Source: Spirometra erinaceieuropaei (lineage: Eukaryota > Platyhelminthes > Cestoda > Diphyllobothriidea > Diphyllobothriidae). From it: a stretch of 64,000 bases of DNA. Below are positions 11,600-23,533 of the stretch, one piece after another. Made by a program: the position numbers and the translations under genes. The notes below the pieces were generated by a model. It was given only the letters and a program-made list of their open reading frames with translations. It was not told where the DNA came from and ran no database searches. Position 1 is the first letter of the stretch, and the number at the start of each line of letters is the position of its first letter. The stretch covers positions 84,768-148,767 of the forward strand of contig CACRXP010000650.1 in assembly GCA_902702965.1 (NCBI GenBank), written 5' to 3'.

Positions 11600-11885
11600 G
11601 TTGTGCAGTTAAGAACAAGCTGGAGACATGATGGCAGCAAGATGGAACAAATGCCAATACAGCCAGAGCTCCAATACACCTATTAAGGCAAATATGAGAG
11701 GATCAATTAGTTTGGCGAATTTTAGATTTCAGTTAACCTACAAGTTCCCCTGATTTTACAACGCCGGACTTTTTCTTTGGGATCGCCTGAAGGATCAGAT
11801 GTATGCCGGCAAACTGGAGACCAATATTCAGAAAGAAATTCAGGCGCTGGAGTTGGGTATTTCAAATGGAACGTCTGTTACGTTA
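11600..11885 (+). pseudogene. Mariner-like transposase C-terminal relic
   Basis: One frame reads WQQDGTNANTARAPIHLL, stop, EDQLVWRILDF, stop, then SPDFTTPDFF, with a single frameshift to LWDRLKDQMYAGKLETNIQK. This follows the block QDGA-H-AR, SPDLTPLDFFLWG-LKD-VY of a mariner-related transposase lineage, including the catalytic Asp of QDG and the Asp of SPD. At least two in-frame stops and one frameshift make it a dead fragment. It is a different lineage from the Tc1-like relic at 57.6 kb, which has SLDLHPVEN. Confidence 0.6.
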
Positions 11886-12535
11886 TTGCCAGTTTAGATT
11901 AAGGGGCATTGGGGGAACCGAAAAGACGTACCACCGACGAGGATAAAAAACGAAGAAATTTGAGTTTTATTCGCGATTTATTCGAAAGCACAGCATGATA
12001 GCTGCTCTACACTACTCATATGAATATGACCGTTTATATAAAAAAAAGTCTGGTCGGATTGGCAGAGCATTTTAGGACCCAAACTTTCAAGAGCCCGGAA
12101 GATGTTGGGACTCGGGGAAAACGGGACCTACCCGTTAGACCACCTGCGGTTCACTCGGTGTGTCCGCAGGCGACAAATGAGGGTCAAAGATGAAATAAGT
12201 AGGCTCTCAACTAAAATGAACAAGTATTCGCTAAATATGCAACAGTACTATCTTCGAATATAGCTGGGCAACAGTGTTGTCAACCGGTTGGCCTATAACA
12301 AGATCACAAGCCATGGCGGCGCTGCAGCATGGCTGTACAACAAGACCTCACCCGCCAACGTTCAACACAATTCTAGACTGGTTTCAAAGAAGATAACCGA
12401 CCACCGTGGCATGAATCTCCTCGAACTGTCGGGTAGCGTCTTGGCATTACGCTTCCGCTTGGACAACGAAAGGCAGACAAGAAGTATTCAGTGCGACTTC
12501 CGGTAGGGACTGGTGTTTGCTGGTCATCAGCTCTA
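11886..12535. other. Intron 6, nothing recognised
   Basis: No supported feature. Confidence 0.35.
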
Positions 12536-12539
12536 ACTT

Positions 12540-13300
12540 TGTCGAACCCTAGAGCAGTGCCAGTGCCACTTCCAAGCTAGTCTTGTCTCTTTTGAGGATT
12601 TTGATCCTGTCCATCGGAATATCCCTGGGTCTGTCCTGCTGCATGATGGCATATCACCAAAGTTCAGTCTACCAAAAACTACTAACTCAGAACAAGGACT
12701 GAAGTCCTTATGAGTGGTAAGGAGAGTGGCATCTCCCCGTCATCACCAGCTTCCATCAGGACTGCGTCTCCTCACCACCAACCCTCTTCAAGTACACAAA
12801 AAATTTGGTCATTAAGCACGCACTGGCAAGCTACAACGGTGTTGAAGTGTGTCCGAGGCCGTGTACTACTGATTTGAACCACGCTGATGATGTTGCGGTG
12901 TTCGTGAGTTCCCCTCCAGAACTGCAATGCGCGGTGTCCCAGACAAGTGCGAACGCAAGGGAGGTTAGAAAAGACTTCCCAAATAAAGATGACCGCTTCT
13001 GCTTTCGCGGTCGGAAATACTTACCTGGATGGTGAAACACCTAAGTTAATGGACAGATCCTATTACTATGGGTCGAACCTTCAATCATAGGCAAGGCAAA
13101 GATGAACCTGGTAATCAGATCGATCAGGAGCGCGTCCGGTCTCTCGAAAACGCCGGGATCGACGTCAGAGTGGTCCAAAGACCAAGTTATAATTATACGA
13201 GGCCTCCCCCCGTCCAGACAAAGACAAGTTCTATCCCTCAGCTGTGCGCTTTGATGCGTGCGGCGGTTATCTAGTGGATGGTGAGACCCTCTGGTAAATG
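12540..13300 (+). pseudogene. LINE reverse-transcriptase fragment (APE-type non-LTR)
   Basis: Frame-shifted RT similarity: FDPVHRNIPGSVLLHDGI (finger/palm region, compare FDSVHR-LWRIL-HYGIP), a block ending in LTTNPLQV, then TDLNHADDVAVFVSSPPELQ, which contains the motif C dipeptide as HADD (normally YADD). Downstream the copy decays quickly. There are many stops and shifts. It converges tail-to-tail with the minus-strand LINE fragment that follows. Confidence 0.65.
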
Positions 13301-13479
13301 GGAAGACGAGCTTTTAAATTCCTACTACAATTACAAGTTTTCAAACTCAAAAAATGTGTCAGTCTATTATAACTATCTAAGTTAAGTGAATTGACAGTTC
13401 AGCCGATACGAGTTGTATGTCCAGATGTCCCCCCAGGCGCGTGCTGACGAAATGCCCAGTTACTGTAGCGATAGGTCGA

Positions 13480-14545
13480 CACTTGGTCGGGGCCACCAGC
13501 TGTTCCGTCTCCTGACAGCCGCCTTCTATATTGTTTTTGGCGTCTTTGACATTGAGTGCCTGCAGCGACGTAACCTAAAAAAGGTCGCTTTGACGGACAC
13601 CCATCAGACGTCCCTACGAAGCGGCCGTCTCATCGAAATTGGTTCTCCTTCAGAAGTGCAAAGATGCTGAGGATGTCAGTCGCTTCCTGGACTTCAATGT
13701 CAGGAATCCTTTCTTGAAACTGCGTCCTTAACATCCTCTGGAGACAAATGCGGTGGAGATTATTCAACTTTGTCGCATGCTTCCGGTGACTTATCCAATC
13801 CTCTGCGCCGCTGAGGAGCATTGTCTGGACGGCAGTCTGGATTATCTTGTCTCGCGGTGAGCGAGACGACTCGACGATTCCGCACGGAAAATCGAAGCCT
13901 GTCGAAGGTTTGGGGGGCAATTGAGTTCCAGGCTCCAGTCTCTCCGTCGGTTTTGGTGATAGTTCAGATAGCGGTTTCCAGATAAGAGAGTTGACAGTGA
14001 TTGAGCGCACAGAGTACTTAGGAGTCGCAACCGGCTGATACACGGCAGCCATTTTTATAATGCTTAAGGTTAATCCAAAACTGGTCTTGGCCTTAGCAAT
14101 GGTGTCCAATGTTAACCGTAGACAAAAACGTTGTTGGTTTTGGTCTTACAACGTGCATACGGTAGATGCTGAAACGCCTCGCATAAGTTCTGTGACCTAT
14201 GCATATTCCTTATCATTCTCCACTGTTGGCGTCCATTGGTACTGCAGAGAAGACGGGTTTGGAGAGGACAGGGAAAGATACCCAACCCATCTTCAACCCA
14301 AAGACCTCTGAAGTTCGTCCGCGGTCCACGACGGGCGCGCCATCATGACCTCGTAGAATCGTCCGGACATCAACACGAACCTCTCAGGATATGTAAATTT
14401 CTCCACGAGGTTTCCCCACTTATTCATAGTTCTAGGTGTTGAAGATTTTTTGTGAGATTGACAAAAGGAGTGCAAAGGCCGGTTGTGATTTCCTAACATT
14501 CTTTCTGAAATTTCCGTGTTGCAAAGTTCATTTCGCCTGATCAAT
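13480..14545 (-). pseudogene. LINE 3' half (RT palm to C-terminus), same family as 61.9-64 kb
   Basis: The minus strand reads FTYPERFVLMSGRFYEVMMA (compare FGCPE-F-MVRQLHDGMMA), then FGLTLSIIKMAAVYQP (FGLTI-TKTVVMHQP), TMLLSGAEDWISHRKHATKL (LLYGAETWT), LHRICLQRMLRTQFQERIPD (LRRIL-L-WQDRIPD) and LLKENQFR. The order is exactly that of an APE-type LINE after motif A, including the C-terminal region. The YADD block is lost between the segments. The same early block occurs at 63.5 kb on the plus strand. Confidence 0.75.
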
Positions 14546-15278
14546 ATACTTCCGGATTCTACACTGTGTCTCTGGAAGAAGTTTTTGCGCTAGGTGTTAG
14601 GTCAGGCGATGGCTAAAGATTTAGGGAAAGATTTTGCCAGCAATACTTACGACAGAGAGGTGGCATGGTGATTATCATCTAATTGCTGCTTGCTTTTGCA
14701 TTTGTATGGGTGGAAGACGGTGGAGTACTTGAAGATTAGCTAGATTTGTCCTCATCCATACATCTACCGGAACAGCAAGGTTGGCCACCAGAGGCTGTCG
14801 GTCAAAAATTTGCAGACCAGCCGGATTCTAATCCGCGCTTGAACTTTTTACTGAATATCAGCTGAACTGCCCTGATTGTCTCCTACAGAAAGAGAGGGCG
14901 ATTAAGGTCAACCTGAGAAAATCAGTCACTGTCTGTCTTACAGTTTACAGATGGGCAGTTGAGGACACCCCTAGTGCTCAGCTTAACGTTCCGGTAACCG
15001 CGATTTCTCCGCGAGTAGACTGATTCAGTTCGATCTGCAGGGTAGGACAGTTGCGTGGTTTGGGGGTCGTAATCCGTTTTGATGACCGCCAAGAAACTCA
15101 TTTCGCCGCGGTCGGCATATCCTTGGACTTCCTTCTAGATTTCTATAAAGGGAGGCACCGCCTGGCGACCGAATAGCAGGCTAGCGCATCAAAAGCAGTC
15201 GTAACGGCACCAAAACAGTGCAGGCACCGAACCTGGGGCGGCTGCGCCTTGTATCCGGCAGTTTAACAACGCGGTCTC
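14546..15278. other. Intron 6, nothing recognised
   Basis: No supported feature. Confidence 0.35.
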
Positions 15279-15302
15279 CCTCTCTCTCTCTCTCTCTCTC
15301 TC
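15279..15302. repeat. (CT)n microsatellite
   Basis: A short CT dinucleotide run. A short TA run lies at about 15435-15449. Confidence 0.85.
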
Positions 15303-15954
15303 AAGAGTCTCATCCGCTCAGTCCATAGTTTGTGTTACCCTCCCCTTTCCTTCTGTGATGAGCTCCAAATAGGACAACAGATGGCCCATTAATGCGCGAT
15401 ACAGTCGACCTCCTGTTTCGCCAAATGCTACCTAATATATATATATATCCTTTAACGCGTGGGCGCTCGTTGTTTAAGGCAGAGAGGGAAGCTGTGTCAC
15501 AAACTAAAAGTCAAGAAATTGGGGTGCACGGACTGAGCAGAGGTATATCAAATGCGCCTTGCTGCTCGCAAGCTATGAGGAGCGTGGACACAAGTTTACA
15601 CGGCCGCCCATAATCCATGTCATTTTAACAAGCCAATCTTCCGACCTAAGTGCTTGGGCTTGATCGACGATGACCCCCACTTACTGGTTACCTTAAGCCT
15701 AGAGTTACAGCCAAAGGTGCCGAAAAGAGGCGATGCAAGACGGAGGTATGACCTCTGCTAAAGTTCAGGTAATTGGCACACTAGAACCGGAGAGGATCTT
15801 GACCGGGTGCGGTATCAGTCACTTCTCAAACACCAGTCAGCCATTTTACTTTTCGTTCAAGGTCCTGCACGGACTTGGATGAATTCGCAAACCAGAAGAA
15901 TCGACTGAATAGATAAAAAAAATCTTAACAGCTGAACTGGATTATATACATAAT

Positions 15955-16330
15955 ATGTTTGCTGCTCACTAAGAGTGCAACAGATCAAACGCAGACAGCT
16001 GGTTCACGATCGTTACCAGTCATCAGTACGTCATCGTTCTTATGAAGCGAGGTATATAAACATGTCAAGTAGACGTATGACCCTCACAATTGTGGCTAGG
16101 ATTTCACTCGATCCCATTCTGTCCACCCGCCAGTCAGCTTGCTACTGACGACAACGAACATTTTGTCATGGGACACACACCACATATAACACGTAAGCAG
16201 CTCACCAACGATGCAACACACCAGACGCAGACAGCTGCTCCAAGGTCTTTGCCGATCATCAGTACGTCGCCAGTAGCAAGCTGGCGAGCGGACAGAATGG
16301 GATCGAGTGAGATCCTAACCTCAACAGCGA
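15955..16330. repeat. Inverted repeat with internal direct repeats
   Basis: Arms of about 60 bp at 16093-16155 and 16262-16326 are reverse complements; ATCCCATTCTGTCC pairs with GGACAGAATGGGAT and the match continues on both sides. The region between them repeats the sequence at 15958-16040 (GCAGACAGCTGNTYCANG followed by ATCATCAGTACGTC). No coding frame. Confidence 0.65.
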
Positions 16331-16369
16331 AGGTCACACGCTTACTTGACAAATATACATAATGGTAGA

Positions 16370-16545
16370 TGGACGCTCACCGATCGTTCTTGCGGAACTC
16401 ACTCGAGCCCAACCAGCAGCCGCACAGCGTCGCATGATATAGGCATAATAGCAGTACCGACAAAGACAAGCGAGACTGCAATGGACATTTCCGGCCTATT
16501 GGCCGTTGTCCGCCAGCCATATCCGATCGCAACCGGCAGGAAACG
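16370..16545 (-). mobile_element. SINE family 2 copy, minus
   Basis: The reverse complement carries GAGTTCCGYAA then GATCGGTGAGCG and, in the other part, the tail GGCCATTTCTGGCTTATTAG-like and CTTGTCTTTGTCGGTA blocks that define family 2. It is paired head-to-head with the plus copy that follows. Confidence 0.6.
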
Positions 16546-16676
16546 AGCTCGTAACTCCGTGATTGGAGGCGCTGGAATTCTAACCAACAGGTCGCGGGAT
16601 CGAACCCCAAGCGTTCTACACTTCGGGTTTGGTATTGCTGGCTGACGACGGTTAGTAAGCCAGGAATGGCCATTCT
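16546..16676 (+). mobile_element. SINE family 2 copy, plus (tRNA-like head)
   Basis: Contains an A-box-like GAGCTCGTAACTCCGTGATT and a B box GGGATCGAACCCC, then the family body (GGTATTGCTGGCTGACGACG and AAGCCAGGAATGGCCATTC). The copy is interrupted at its 3' part by the TIR element starting at 16678. Confidence 0.6.
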
Positions 16677-16677
16677 A

Positions 16678-16908
16678 CAGTGCGTGACCGATCTCATGAA
16701 ATGTTCGCCAAAATTCTGGAATGCGTTTCCGATTAGGAAGGATTACTTAAGTGGAGTTGTTATACTGATTATCATCCAGCATAACCCTATAACATTGCGG
16801 GCTCATTAGGATCTCAGCTTTTGAATGCACTTCCTTTTGACCTCCTGCAGAAGCCACACTCAGTAAAAAATGACTACTTAAGTAGCATGCATTTTTCTGG
16901 GTTCCGGA
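16678..16908 (+). mobile_element. Left half of a TA-flanked TIR/foldback element
   Basis: It begins TA then CAGTGCGTGACCGATCTCAT and continues GAAATG, the terminal inverted repeat shared with 487-1466, 49111-51812 and 59507-60609. It continues with the same subterminal sequence (CGTTTCCGATTAGGAAG, CTACTTAAGTAGCATG) and stops abruptly. The right half is missing. It is inserted in a SINE family 2 copy. Confidence 0.65.
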
Positions 16909-17519
16909 TGACGAATGGGCTGCAATTTAAGCACTCTGGTTGGACCCGTTAGCAGCCACTGTAGCCCAGAGAAAGAATTACCAACAGTGACGGACATCCT
17001 AGATGTGCTGAGTTGGATTAATGGCCAAAAAAGCGTGCGCATGCTAACTGCGGTTGAAAGTGTTTGCTTGAGACAGAAAAATATGTCCGTGAAGGTTTGA
17101 ACTCGAGGTGAACATCAAGCAGGGGTCAGCGGGCGCAGAAATCGAACTCTGACTAACTACACAGTCTGTAAGGGGAATCAGCTTATTTTAGCATTAGATG
17201 CTCGAGGAGACGACACAGTGGCATGGACCCGAGCGGTAGCAATACTGTTCTTCAATACTCCGTAGGGTTTGGCACAAACCTTCTGGCCAAGGACGAGGAG
17301 CTTTGATTATGTGTGCACTCTCCCCCTCCCTTACCAAGTACTCATTGGGAACAAATCAGTTCCACCTCTCTCCGACCAATGTTGTCATCGTTTTAGTTCA
17401 GATGCTGACAATAAACGTTCTGACAGTATGCTCGACAAATAAGTGAAAAAGCGTCTGGTAAGTCCGCCGGTGAATGCCGCGGAACGCGTCACAATTCAAC
17501 AGTCGATGCGTAGGCTCAA
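16909..17519. other. Intron 6, nothing recognised
   Basis: No supported feature. Confidence 0.35.
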
Positions 17520-17680
17520 CCGAGAGGACGAGCTCGTGGCTCAGTGATTACGGCGTTGAAGTTTTAGTCATCAGAACGTGGGTTCGCAAACTCTGGGTTG
17601 GGCACGAGTGATTGATGACGGCTAATAAGCCAGAAATGGCCATTCCAGTCCCTTTTATCTGTGTCGGTGGCCCCGCTCTG
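17520..17680 (+). mobile_element. SINE family 2 copy, plus
   Basis: tRNA-like head GAGCTCGTGGCTCAGTGATT (A box), degenerate B region GTGGGTTCGCAAACTC, then the family body TGATGACGGCTAATAAGCCA and GAAATGGCCATTCC. It forms an inverted pair with the copy immediately downstream. Confidence 0.65.
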
Positions 17681-17689
17681 TACACACAC

Positions 17690-17870
17690 ATATATAGGGT
17701 GGCACCTACAAAGACAAGGAAGGTCGGAATGGTCATTTCTGGCTTAGTGGCCGTCATCGACCGGTCATATCCAATTCCAAGCGTGGATCAACCGGGATTC
17801 GGACCGATAATCTTTGGTCATCAAGTGTGAAACTATGTCATTGAGCCACGGACCCGCTGTCCTGTCCGTA
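17690..17870 (-). mobile_element. SINE family 2 copy, minus
   Basis: The reverse complement has the A box GTGGCTCAATGACATAG, a B-like region and the body through GGCCACTAAGCCAGAAATGA and CCTTGTCTTTGTAGGTGCC. Transcripts across 17520-17870 could fold into a long hairpin. Confidence 0.65.
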
Positions 17871-20246
17871 GTAACCGCGAATATTAACTATGGTAGATTA
17901 GCGCTTACCGGGTCATATATATATATATATATGTGTGTGTTCCAAGTATACCGTATGCGTGTCTCGTTTGGGCCTGTTGATTCCAGGAAGTCGCGGCCCT
18001 TGGTTGTCGGGCAGGCGCAAACGATAAGCTTCCTCACACGCAAATGTGTGCTCTGTTCTCAGTGTGTGCATGACTACCTGTGACAGCTGAAGTTCAAATA
18101 TAGAGGGAGATGCACCGGCTTGGTCATGATGAAATGCATCACAAGTGGCACACGTGACTCTCTTTACGATTATTTTCCATTGAAATCATCAGTCCTGCCC
18201 TCAGGGTGCGCAAAGCAGCTGTCAGTTTGCGTACCACCTGTATCTGGTGTTTTTTCAGCCGTCTTTCGACGAGCTCGGGTATATTCTTCGCATAAGGGTG
18301 AGTCCGTCCGGCATTTGGTTTTGGCGTTGTACCGTTGGAAATATATTTTTTCTTTACATTCTTGTGGCTTCATCGATCGATGCACAAAACCAGAAATTTT
18401 TCATTTTGGAAGAACAGTTTAAAAAGGCATGATATTCATTCTCGACAGCTTTCTTCGTGAGGGCAATGGATTTCAACTCGACTTAGAGAGCTATTAACAG
18501 AGCTATGTTTGTGAGAACTAGGATGCTTGCTCTCACAATGTAGGACGACCGCGAAGTATGTCTTTGCGATAAACCGAAGTTTGTGGTCACCCATCAGTCT
18601 TTGGATATACGGGGACATGTATGAATGGAGCTGCCCATCAACCTTCTTTTGGAAAATAAATTCAATTCCCTGTTGTGGAGTATTCCTACTTGATCCTTTC
18701 CGACGACAACAAATTTATCATTGCGCAAACTTTGGGGAGAGCTGTAATTTCACATTTCTGCATTACAGCAGCCGCTAGAAGGCTAGATATTGGCGATCTA
18801 TAGGAACACCTCTTGTTTGCAAGCAGAATTAATTGTCCAAGGCAAAGTTCCATGTAGGATGTTGGCCTTCCAGAAACATCCAAGCACAACTGTTAGGCGT
18901 CTTCTGTCAGCCGTCAGTTTACCGAGAGCATCCGGTGTAGCTACCAGAACGACTATACGTGGTTTATGCGCAATCGCCAAGGCGGTAGCTTCTTGACGAA
19001 TGAGGTGCCTTGTCCCAACAGACGCCTGGGAGTGTTTGAGAACCAACTTAGTTGTGGCCACAAAGTTAACCAGATCGGTGTACGCCATGTTGATGAATGC
19101 TGCATGTTTCTGTACCAGAATCTGCCCCGGCGTCCGCTCTTTGGGTGATAAAATGTGGACCAGGCCAGTAGAACAAGCGAGAAAAGTCACACGGAGAGAA
19201 CAGCTGACGTCCGTGGAGAAGGGCGTGGTAGCCAGTTGGTCGCGTGACCAGCACAGAAAGCTGTCTCACCGACATCCCCTTTAGGCCGAAGACAATTCAC
19301 GTGGGCAACGACAACTCATCAGTCCGCCGGATGGCAGAGAAGAGGCTAGCCGGTACGCAGACTTTGCTGCAACTACGACGGTCTCGCGGGGGACAAAGGT
19401 CAGGCGTGTCCGTCAGCGGTCGGGCATGGTTATAATACGAGGCAGGTGAGGAGGCTGAATAAATCAAGGTCAGCAGGAATAGCCACCGCGCCAATCTGAT
19501 GACAGAAATGAGGTTTCCGAAAAGTCAATATAAGCACAGTTCAGCCCATGAATTTGACTCCTCCTCGTCTTCTCAAGGGGACGGCGAAGATGAATATAAA
19601 TTCATGCCTCGAATCTTCGTGCCTATACATAACTTGACTACCCTTCAGAATGCAGCAATCTCGAGTCGAGGGCGTGATTTCATAGCAAGCGAAACTATTG
19701 AGACCTGATCCTTGCTGCAGCTCGCTTTCAAAGGCCTTTAGACTCAGCTTGATGAACGGAAGAGAAAGCATGAGCCTGGGCCAAAACCAGACAGGCACGC
19801 TGCAGCACCATATCTCAGATCTAACGACGGCACAGCTGCCACACGAGGACAATCAAACGAGGACAAGGGTAGCCAGGGGACGCAACCAAGACTGGCGACC
19901 AAGACGGCAACTAAGGGCAGTGCGGATGTGGACGGTGACCACCTCCTCCTCCTCCCCCCCCCCCGCAGCTGACGATTGACTATGTCCACCCACCCCGCTG
20001 TGTCGACTGCAGAGAAATTCCTATTACTAACGCCACGTTGGTGTGACCGTTACGCCTATTAATACCACGAGGAGCGTTACAAGATGCATCTCTGACAATG
20101 AAAGCTTGCTTGTATTTGAAACGTCAGGACAGTACGATGGTTCCTAACACCGCCTTGAAGCCAGAAGGATTAAAAAACTCAACAGTCCCTCTCCTCACTT
20201 TAGGGAGTTCCTTAAGCAAAATAAATCGTGTTAAAAAGGAACTCAC
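17871..20246. other. Intron 6 remainder; short (AT)n, one hammerhead-like motif
   Basis: A TA/GT microsatellite lies at about 17916-17940. The only other recognisable item is the PLE-type motif at 20092-20126, annotated separately. Confidence 0.4.
20092..20126 (+). ncRNA. Degenerate hammerhead-like motif (PLE relic)
   Basis: CUGACAA core, weakened helix, then GAAACGUCAGGACAGUA. The downstream block is shared with the better copy at 52800. The helix is poorly paired, so this copy is decayed. Confidence 0.3.
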
Positions 20247-20386
20247 CTAAAAAAGTAGGAGCATCCACGGACACTGTTATGTGAAAAGTTGTCGGTATTT
20301 TGCTCATTTCCGAAATCTTCCAGTGGGTCTGACCAGAGAAGATCGCACATTGCCCCAAAGGCGGGTGGCTCCTTGAAACGATCGAT
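20247..20386 (-). CDS. PPP3C: Calcineurin A exon 6 (DRFKEPP to RGCSYFF)
   Basis: This 140-base exon starts in phase 0 at ATC GAT CGT ([15 protein letters not shown]) and continues through [14 protein letters not shown] and [11 protein letters not shown]. The Arg of RGCSYF is an active-site phosphate-binding residue in the family. The acceptor is TTCTTCCACAG and the donor is AG followed by GTGAGT, leaving two bases of a Ser codon. The middle segment QNTDNFSHN differs from the vertebrate form, as expected for a surface loop. Confidence 0.95.
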
Positions 20387-22764
20387 CTGTGGAAGAAATT
20401 TGCAAGCTTTCAGATCGATACCTAATGAACAACAACCGAGGACCAACAGTCACCCACCCAAACATTTCCCATAAGGCGACTTAGTCAAGGCTTCCAACGT
20501 GCAAGAGCAATACAGGTGTGTTGACGCCTCATCGCATAAACAAGGAAAGTTGGTCCCAAATGAAAACAGATAGGGGACAAAAACACGAAAAATGAATGCA
20601 TTCGGAGCACTAGCGCACCGCTACGTAATTTTATGCTACTAAAGACGGCGAAGTTCATGAATCATTCACCGTTATCTTGAAATGGGTTTTTAACTTCAAA
20701 AATTATATTAATAACCTGAGAAAGTAATGAGGAAGGGTGAAGTTGAGAGCATACACAGCTCCATCCTCGCACACATGGTTGGTTATGGGCATCGTGTGGA
20801 TCCCAAAAAAGTCTTCCGTGTGATTTACCAGGCCCCACCCAACTACCCTAAGTGACCAGGTCGGCGCCTACCAGTAGGGACAGAAGAAACTGCCATCAGG
20901 TTACAGAGGTCGGTCCTGTGCGCGCAGAAGAACCTCTCGCACGCCCCGCGTCTACCGTGGCCATAGATCGATTAACAGCATGCATGTCTCCGCGTCCCCG
21001 TCCCCCCACCCCTCCTCCCCCTCGTGACAGGTTCTACCTAACCCTCACTGTCACCTACTGCCTCCTCTCCTCCCCCCCTCCCCCTCTATCCACATACCCC
21101 GTTTGTATGAAAAGACGAACCTTAGTCGATTACTCTTATCGCTCGCACGGTTGTACCCCGTAAAGGCCCGATGAGAATTTATCGAAAGCACGCGTATGCC
21201 TGCCAAAGGCTCTTCTAAATTGCTCAATGGAAATTTTCGCAACTTGAAAGTTAGTTTGCAGGGGCTGGCTTCCGAGTCGAGTACGACAACCCAACTCGAA
21301 AAAAACCTACCTATGCAGTGCGCGCAGTTTCTGGGGCATTCCTATGCTAATAGCCCTTTATGTAAGGCGTCTGAACAAGATGCACTTAAAAATTTCTTAT
21401 GGCATTTTTTGGAAGCTGGGTCTTCTCGGAACTTGGTACTTGGCAGGCGAACATATCAGCAAGCAGTATAGGAAATTCTTAATTACAAGAGCAACAGCAA
21501 TTTGTTTCCGCAGAACATAACAGGTGAGAACTCCGGTTTCGTTACAAAACCTGCACGTAGTACTTTGTTTCTCCAATGAAAATGTGGAAGTCTAAAAGCT
21601 TGAAGTTGCACACAATGGACATGAGGAAGGGGTTTTGGGGCACGGACTAGGATTTATGCAACATCCAAAATTGAAGAAATGCGCACACTAGACACTGTGA
21701 TTCTCTCCTGTATGAAGCCAAATGGGACTGTGCTCCATTATAACCCTAGAACTACAGCCTCACTTAACCGGTCTTTCTGCGTGAAAGTGCCTTTAAGCAT
21801 TTTCATCAATGTCTCATGCCAGCGCCTGTGTGTAGGACAGGCGATGGCAGTGTGCAAAAGTGTAAAACGGCTGCGGAGAGCGCGGACGGTAGGCGCGTAG
21901 CCTCTTCGGCTTCACTATCCCCCCTATTTGGTAGTTCGTCCCTCCAACTAGATCGACGCTATTCCTGTCCTCTTCTCCCACACACCCACCGTGTTCTCCC
22001 GACGGCTGGGCCACTTAGGTCAAGATGACCGGAGATGGGCAGCACTCGTCCGGCTGTGACACAACACAGCTGGCCCCGCTCCCATGACCGAACCAGGATT
22101 CACGTAAATTCACCGGGCGTTGAAAGGACACTCTGACTAATCCGCGTCCACCGGCAGATACGGTTGTTGGGGTATGGCCTCCGCGCTTTGCACAGTCCCA
22201 TGTATACACAGAGATTAGAGGTTGGCGCGAGGCGCGGTCCGATTAGGAAGACCGTCTAACCAGCCCTTACCCGGACACCTCTTTCAAGCCGGTTATCCAC
22301 TTCAGGTACCTAACCACCATCATGTTGTGCCAGGAACGCTGTCGAAAAGGCAAAGTAAACCACACAAATGTTGTTTACAAATCAGCAGGGAGGATAAGAG
22401 AGAAAAGGGGAACTCAGAAACTTGGCTATAGTCTTGGTCACCTAATATTTTTATTCGGATTTGTGTTTAGGCTGCTTATATAACAATGAATGCATGTGAA
22501 ACGCCGGAGATCCACTCAAGGGCGAAACCCGGGCGCAGTTACATCAAGTAACGACACAGATTCAGCAAAACGAGTAGTCAGGCTTTCAATCAGTATCTGT
22601 AATGACAGTAAAGTAAAATAATTATCTGAGTAGACTATATACCAGTGCTGAAATTGCAAGTGTTGACACAACGTTTTTGAGCCGCCGAAGTGAACAGCAT
22701 TCAAATGGAATATGAACATGAAAAGTTTGATCGTCGTTTCCGACAATGTCCACCGTCTGCCGCA
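20387..22764. other. Intron 5, nothing recognised; pyrimidine-rich tract
   Basis: Non-coding. A C/T-rich tract lies at about 20994-21092. Open frames here have no recognisable similarity. Confidence 0.35.
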
Positions 22765-22900
22765 GGGACGGTGACTTGCTGCGCCTATCACACCCTCTCA
22801 TCCATCACCCGCTTGAGGCCGGTGCCGAGACAGAGTCAAGAAGACCGGAGGCGGGAGAGGATGCGGGTGGCTGTGCGCAGAGGGAACAGTCCAGAATGTG
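22765..22900 (+). repeat. Interspersed repeat family B, plus copy
   Basis: Contains GACGGTGACTTGCTGCGCC and CGAGACAGAGTCAAGAAGAC then CGGAGGCGGGAG, matching 53880-54060 in the same orientation. Confidence 0.6.
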
Positions 22901-23156
22901 AGAACCCGCCTCCAAGCCCTAATGGACCATCACAAGGTCGCAACGGCCATGAATCTCAGGAGATATTTACAACTGAGCACACATCTTGGAGAGAGAGAAA
23001 CGTCTTAAAGAGAGGATGGTTTACGGATGATTGAACCTCCTCGAGTACATCCTTCCGCGTTTAGGTCGAAACAGTAGTCTGAAAGTACGGCTTAGATAAT
23101 ACGATGACCCCTAACGCGCATCCGGAGCGTATGGTCAGGTTTTGGAGTGAGACTTC

Positions 23157-23206
23157 GCCACAGGGCAGGTGATACAACACACAGCATCACATGGGTGTGC
23201 ATTTAC
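23157..23206 (+). repeat. Short block duplicated at 24999-25048
   Basis: CCACAGGGCAGGTGATACAA and the following CACACAGCATCACATGGGTG occur again, almost unchanged, next to a PLE RT fragment at 25 kb. It is probably a piece of rearranged PLE. Confidence 0.6.
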
Positions 23207-23387
23207 TTGAACAAAGTCGGCTCGCAGCCGATGAGGTGGGACGAAAAAAACCTGCATTGAAGTTGATAACAAAATAAACACAACAATCATAAGGAGATGC
23301 TAGCTAGCTTATATCACGTAAAAGAAGTGCACTTTACCGCGCAGAACAGTAAAGGTAGTAAAGTACACGAACAAACAGTCATCGTAC

Positions 23388-23533
23388 CCTTCTGATGTCA
23401 TCCAGGGAATGAATTTCAGGAGAAAGCCCACCGTGGACACAGAGGAACTGTTGGTTCATGAGGGCCGCCAGCGGCAAGCAGTCAAATGCGTCCATGCAGG
23501 CATTGTACACATCTTCATTGTACTTAATCTTGC
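23388..23533 (-). CDS. PPP3C: Calcineurin A exon 5 (VHGGLSPE metal-ligand segment)
   Basis: This 146-base exon completes the split Cys codon and encodes 48 residues from [16 protein letters not shown] through [20 protein letters not shown] to SLDDIRR. The His of VHGG is a metal ligand. [15 protein letters not shown] is the signature of phosphoprotein phosphatases, and the surrounding [17 protein letters not shown] is a PP2B feature. The acceptor is TTTCTTTCAG, a good tract. The donor is AGG followed by GTACGA, ending in phase 0. Confidence 0.96.
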
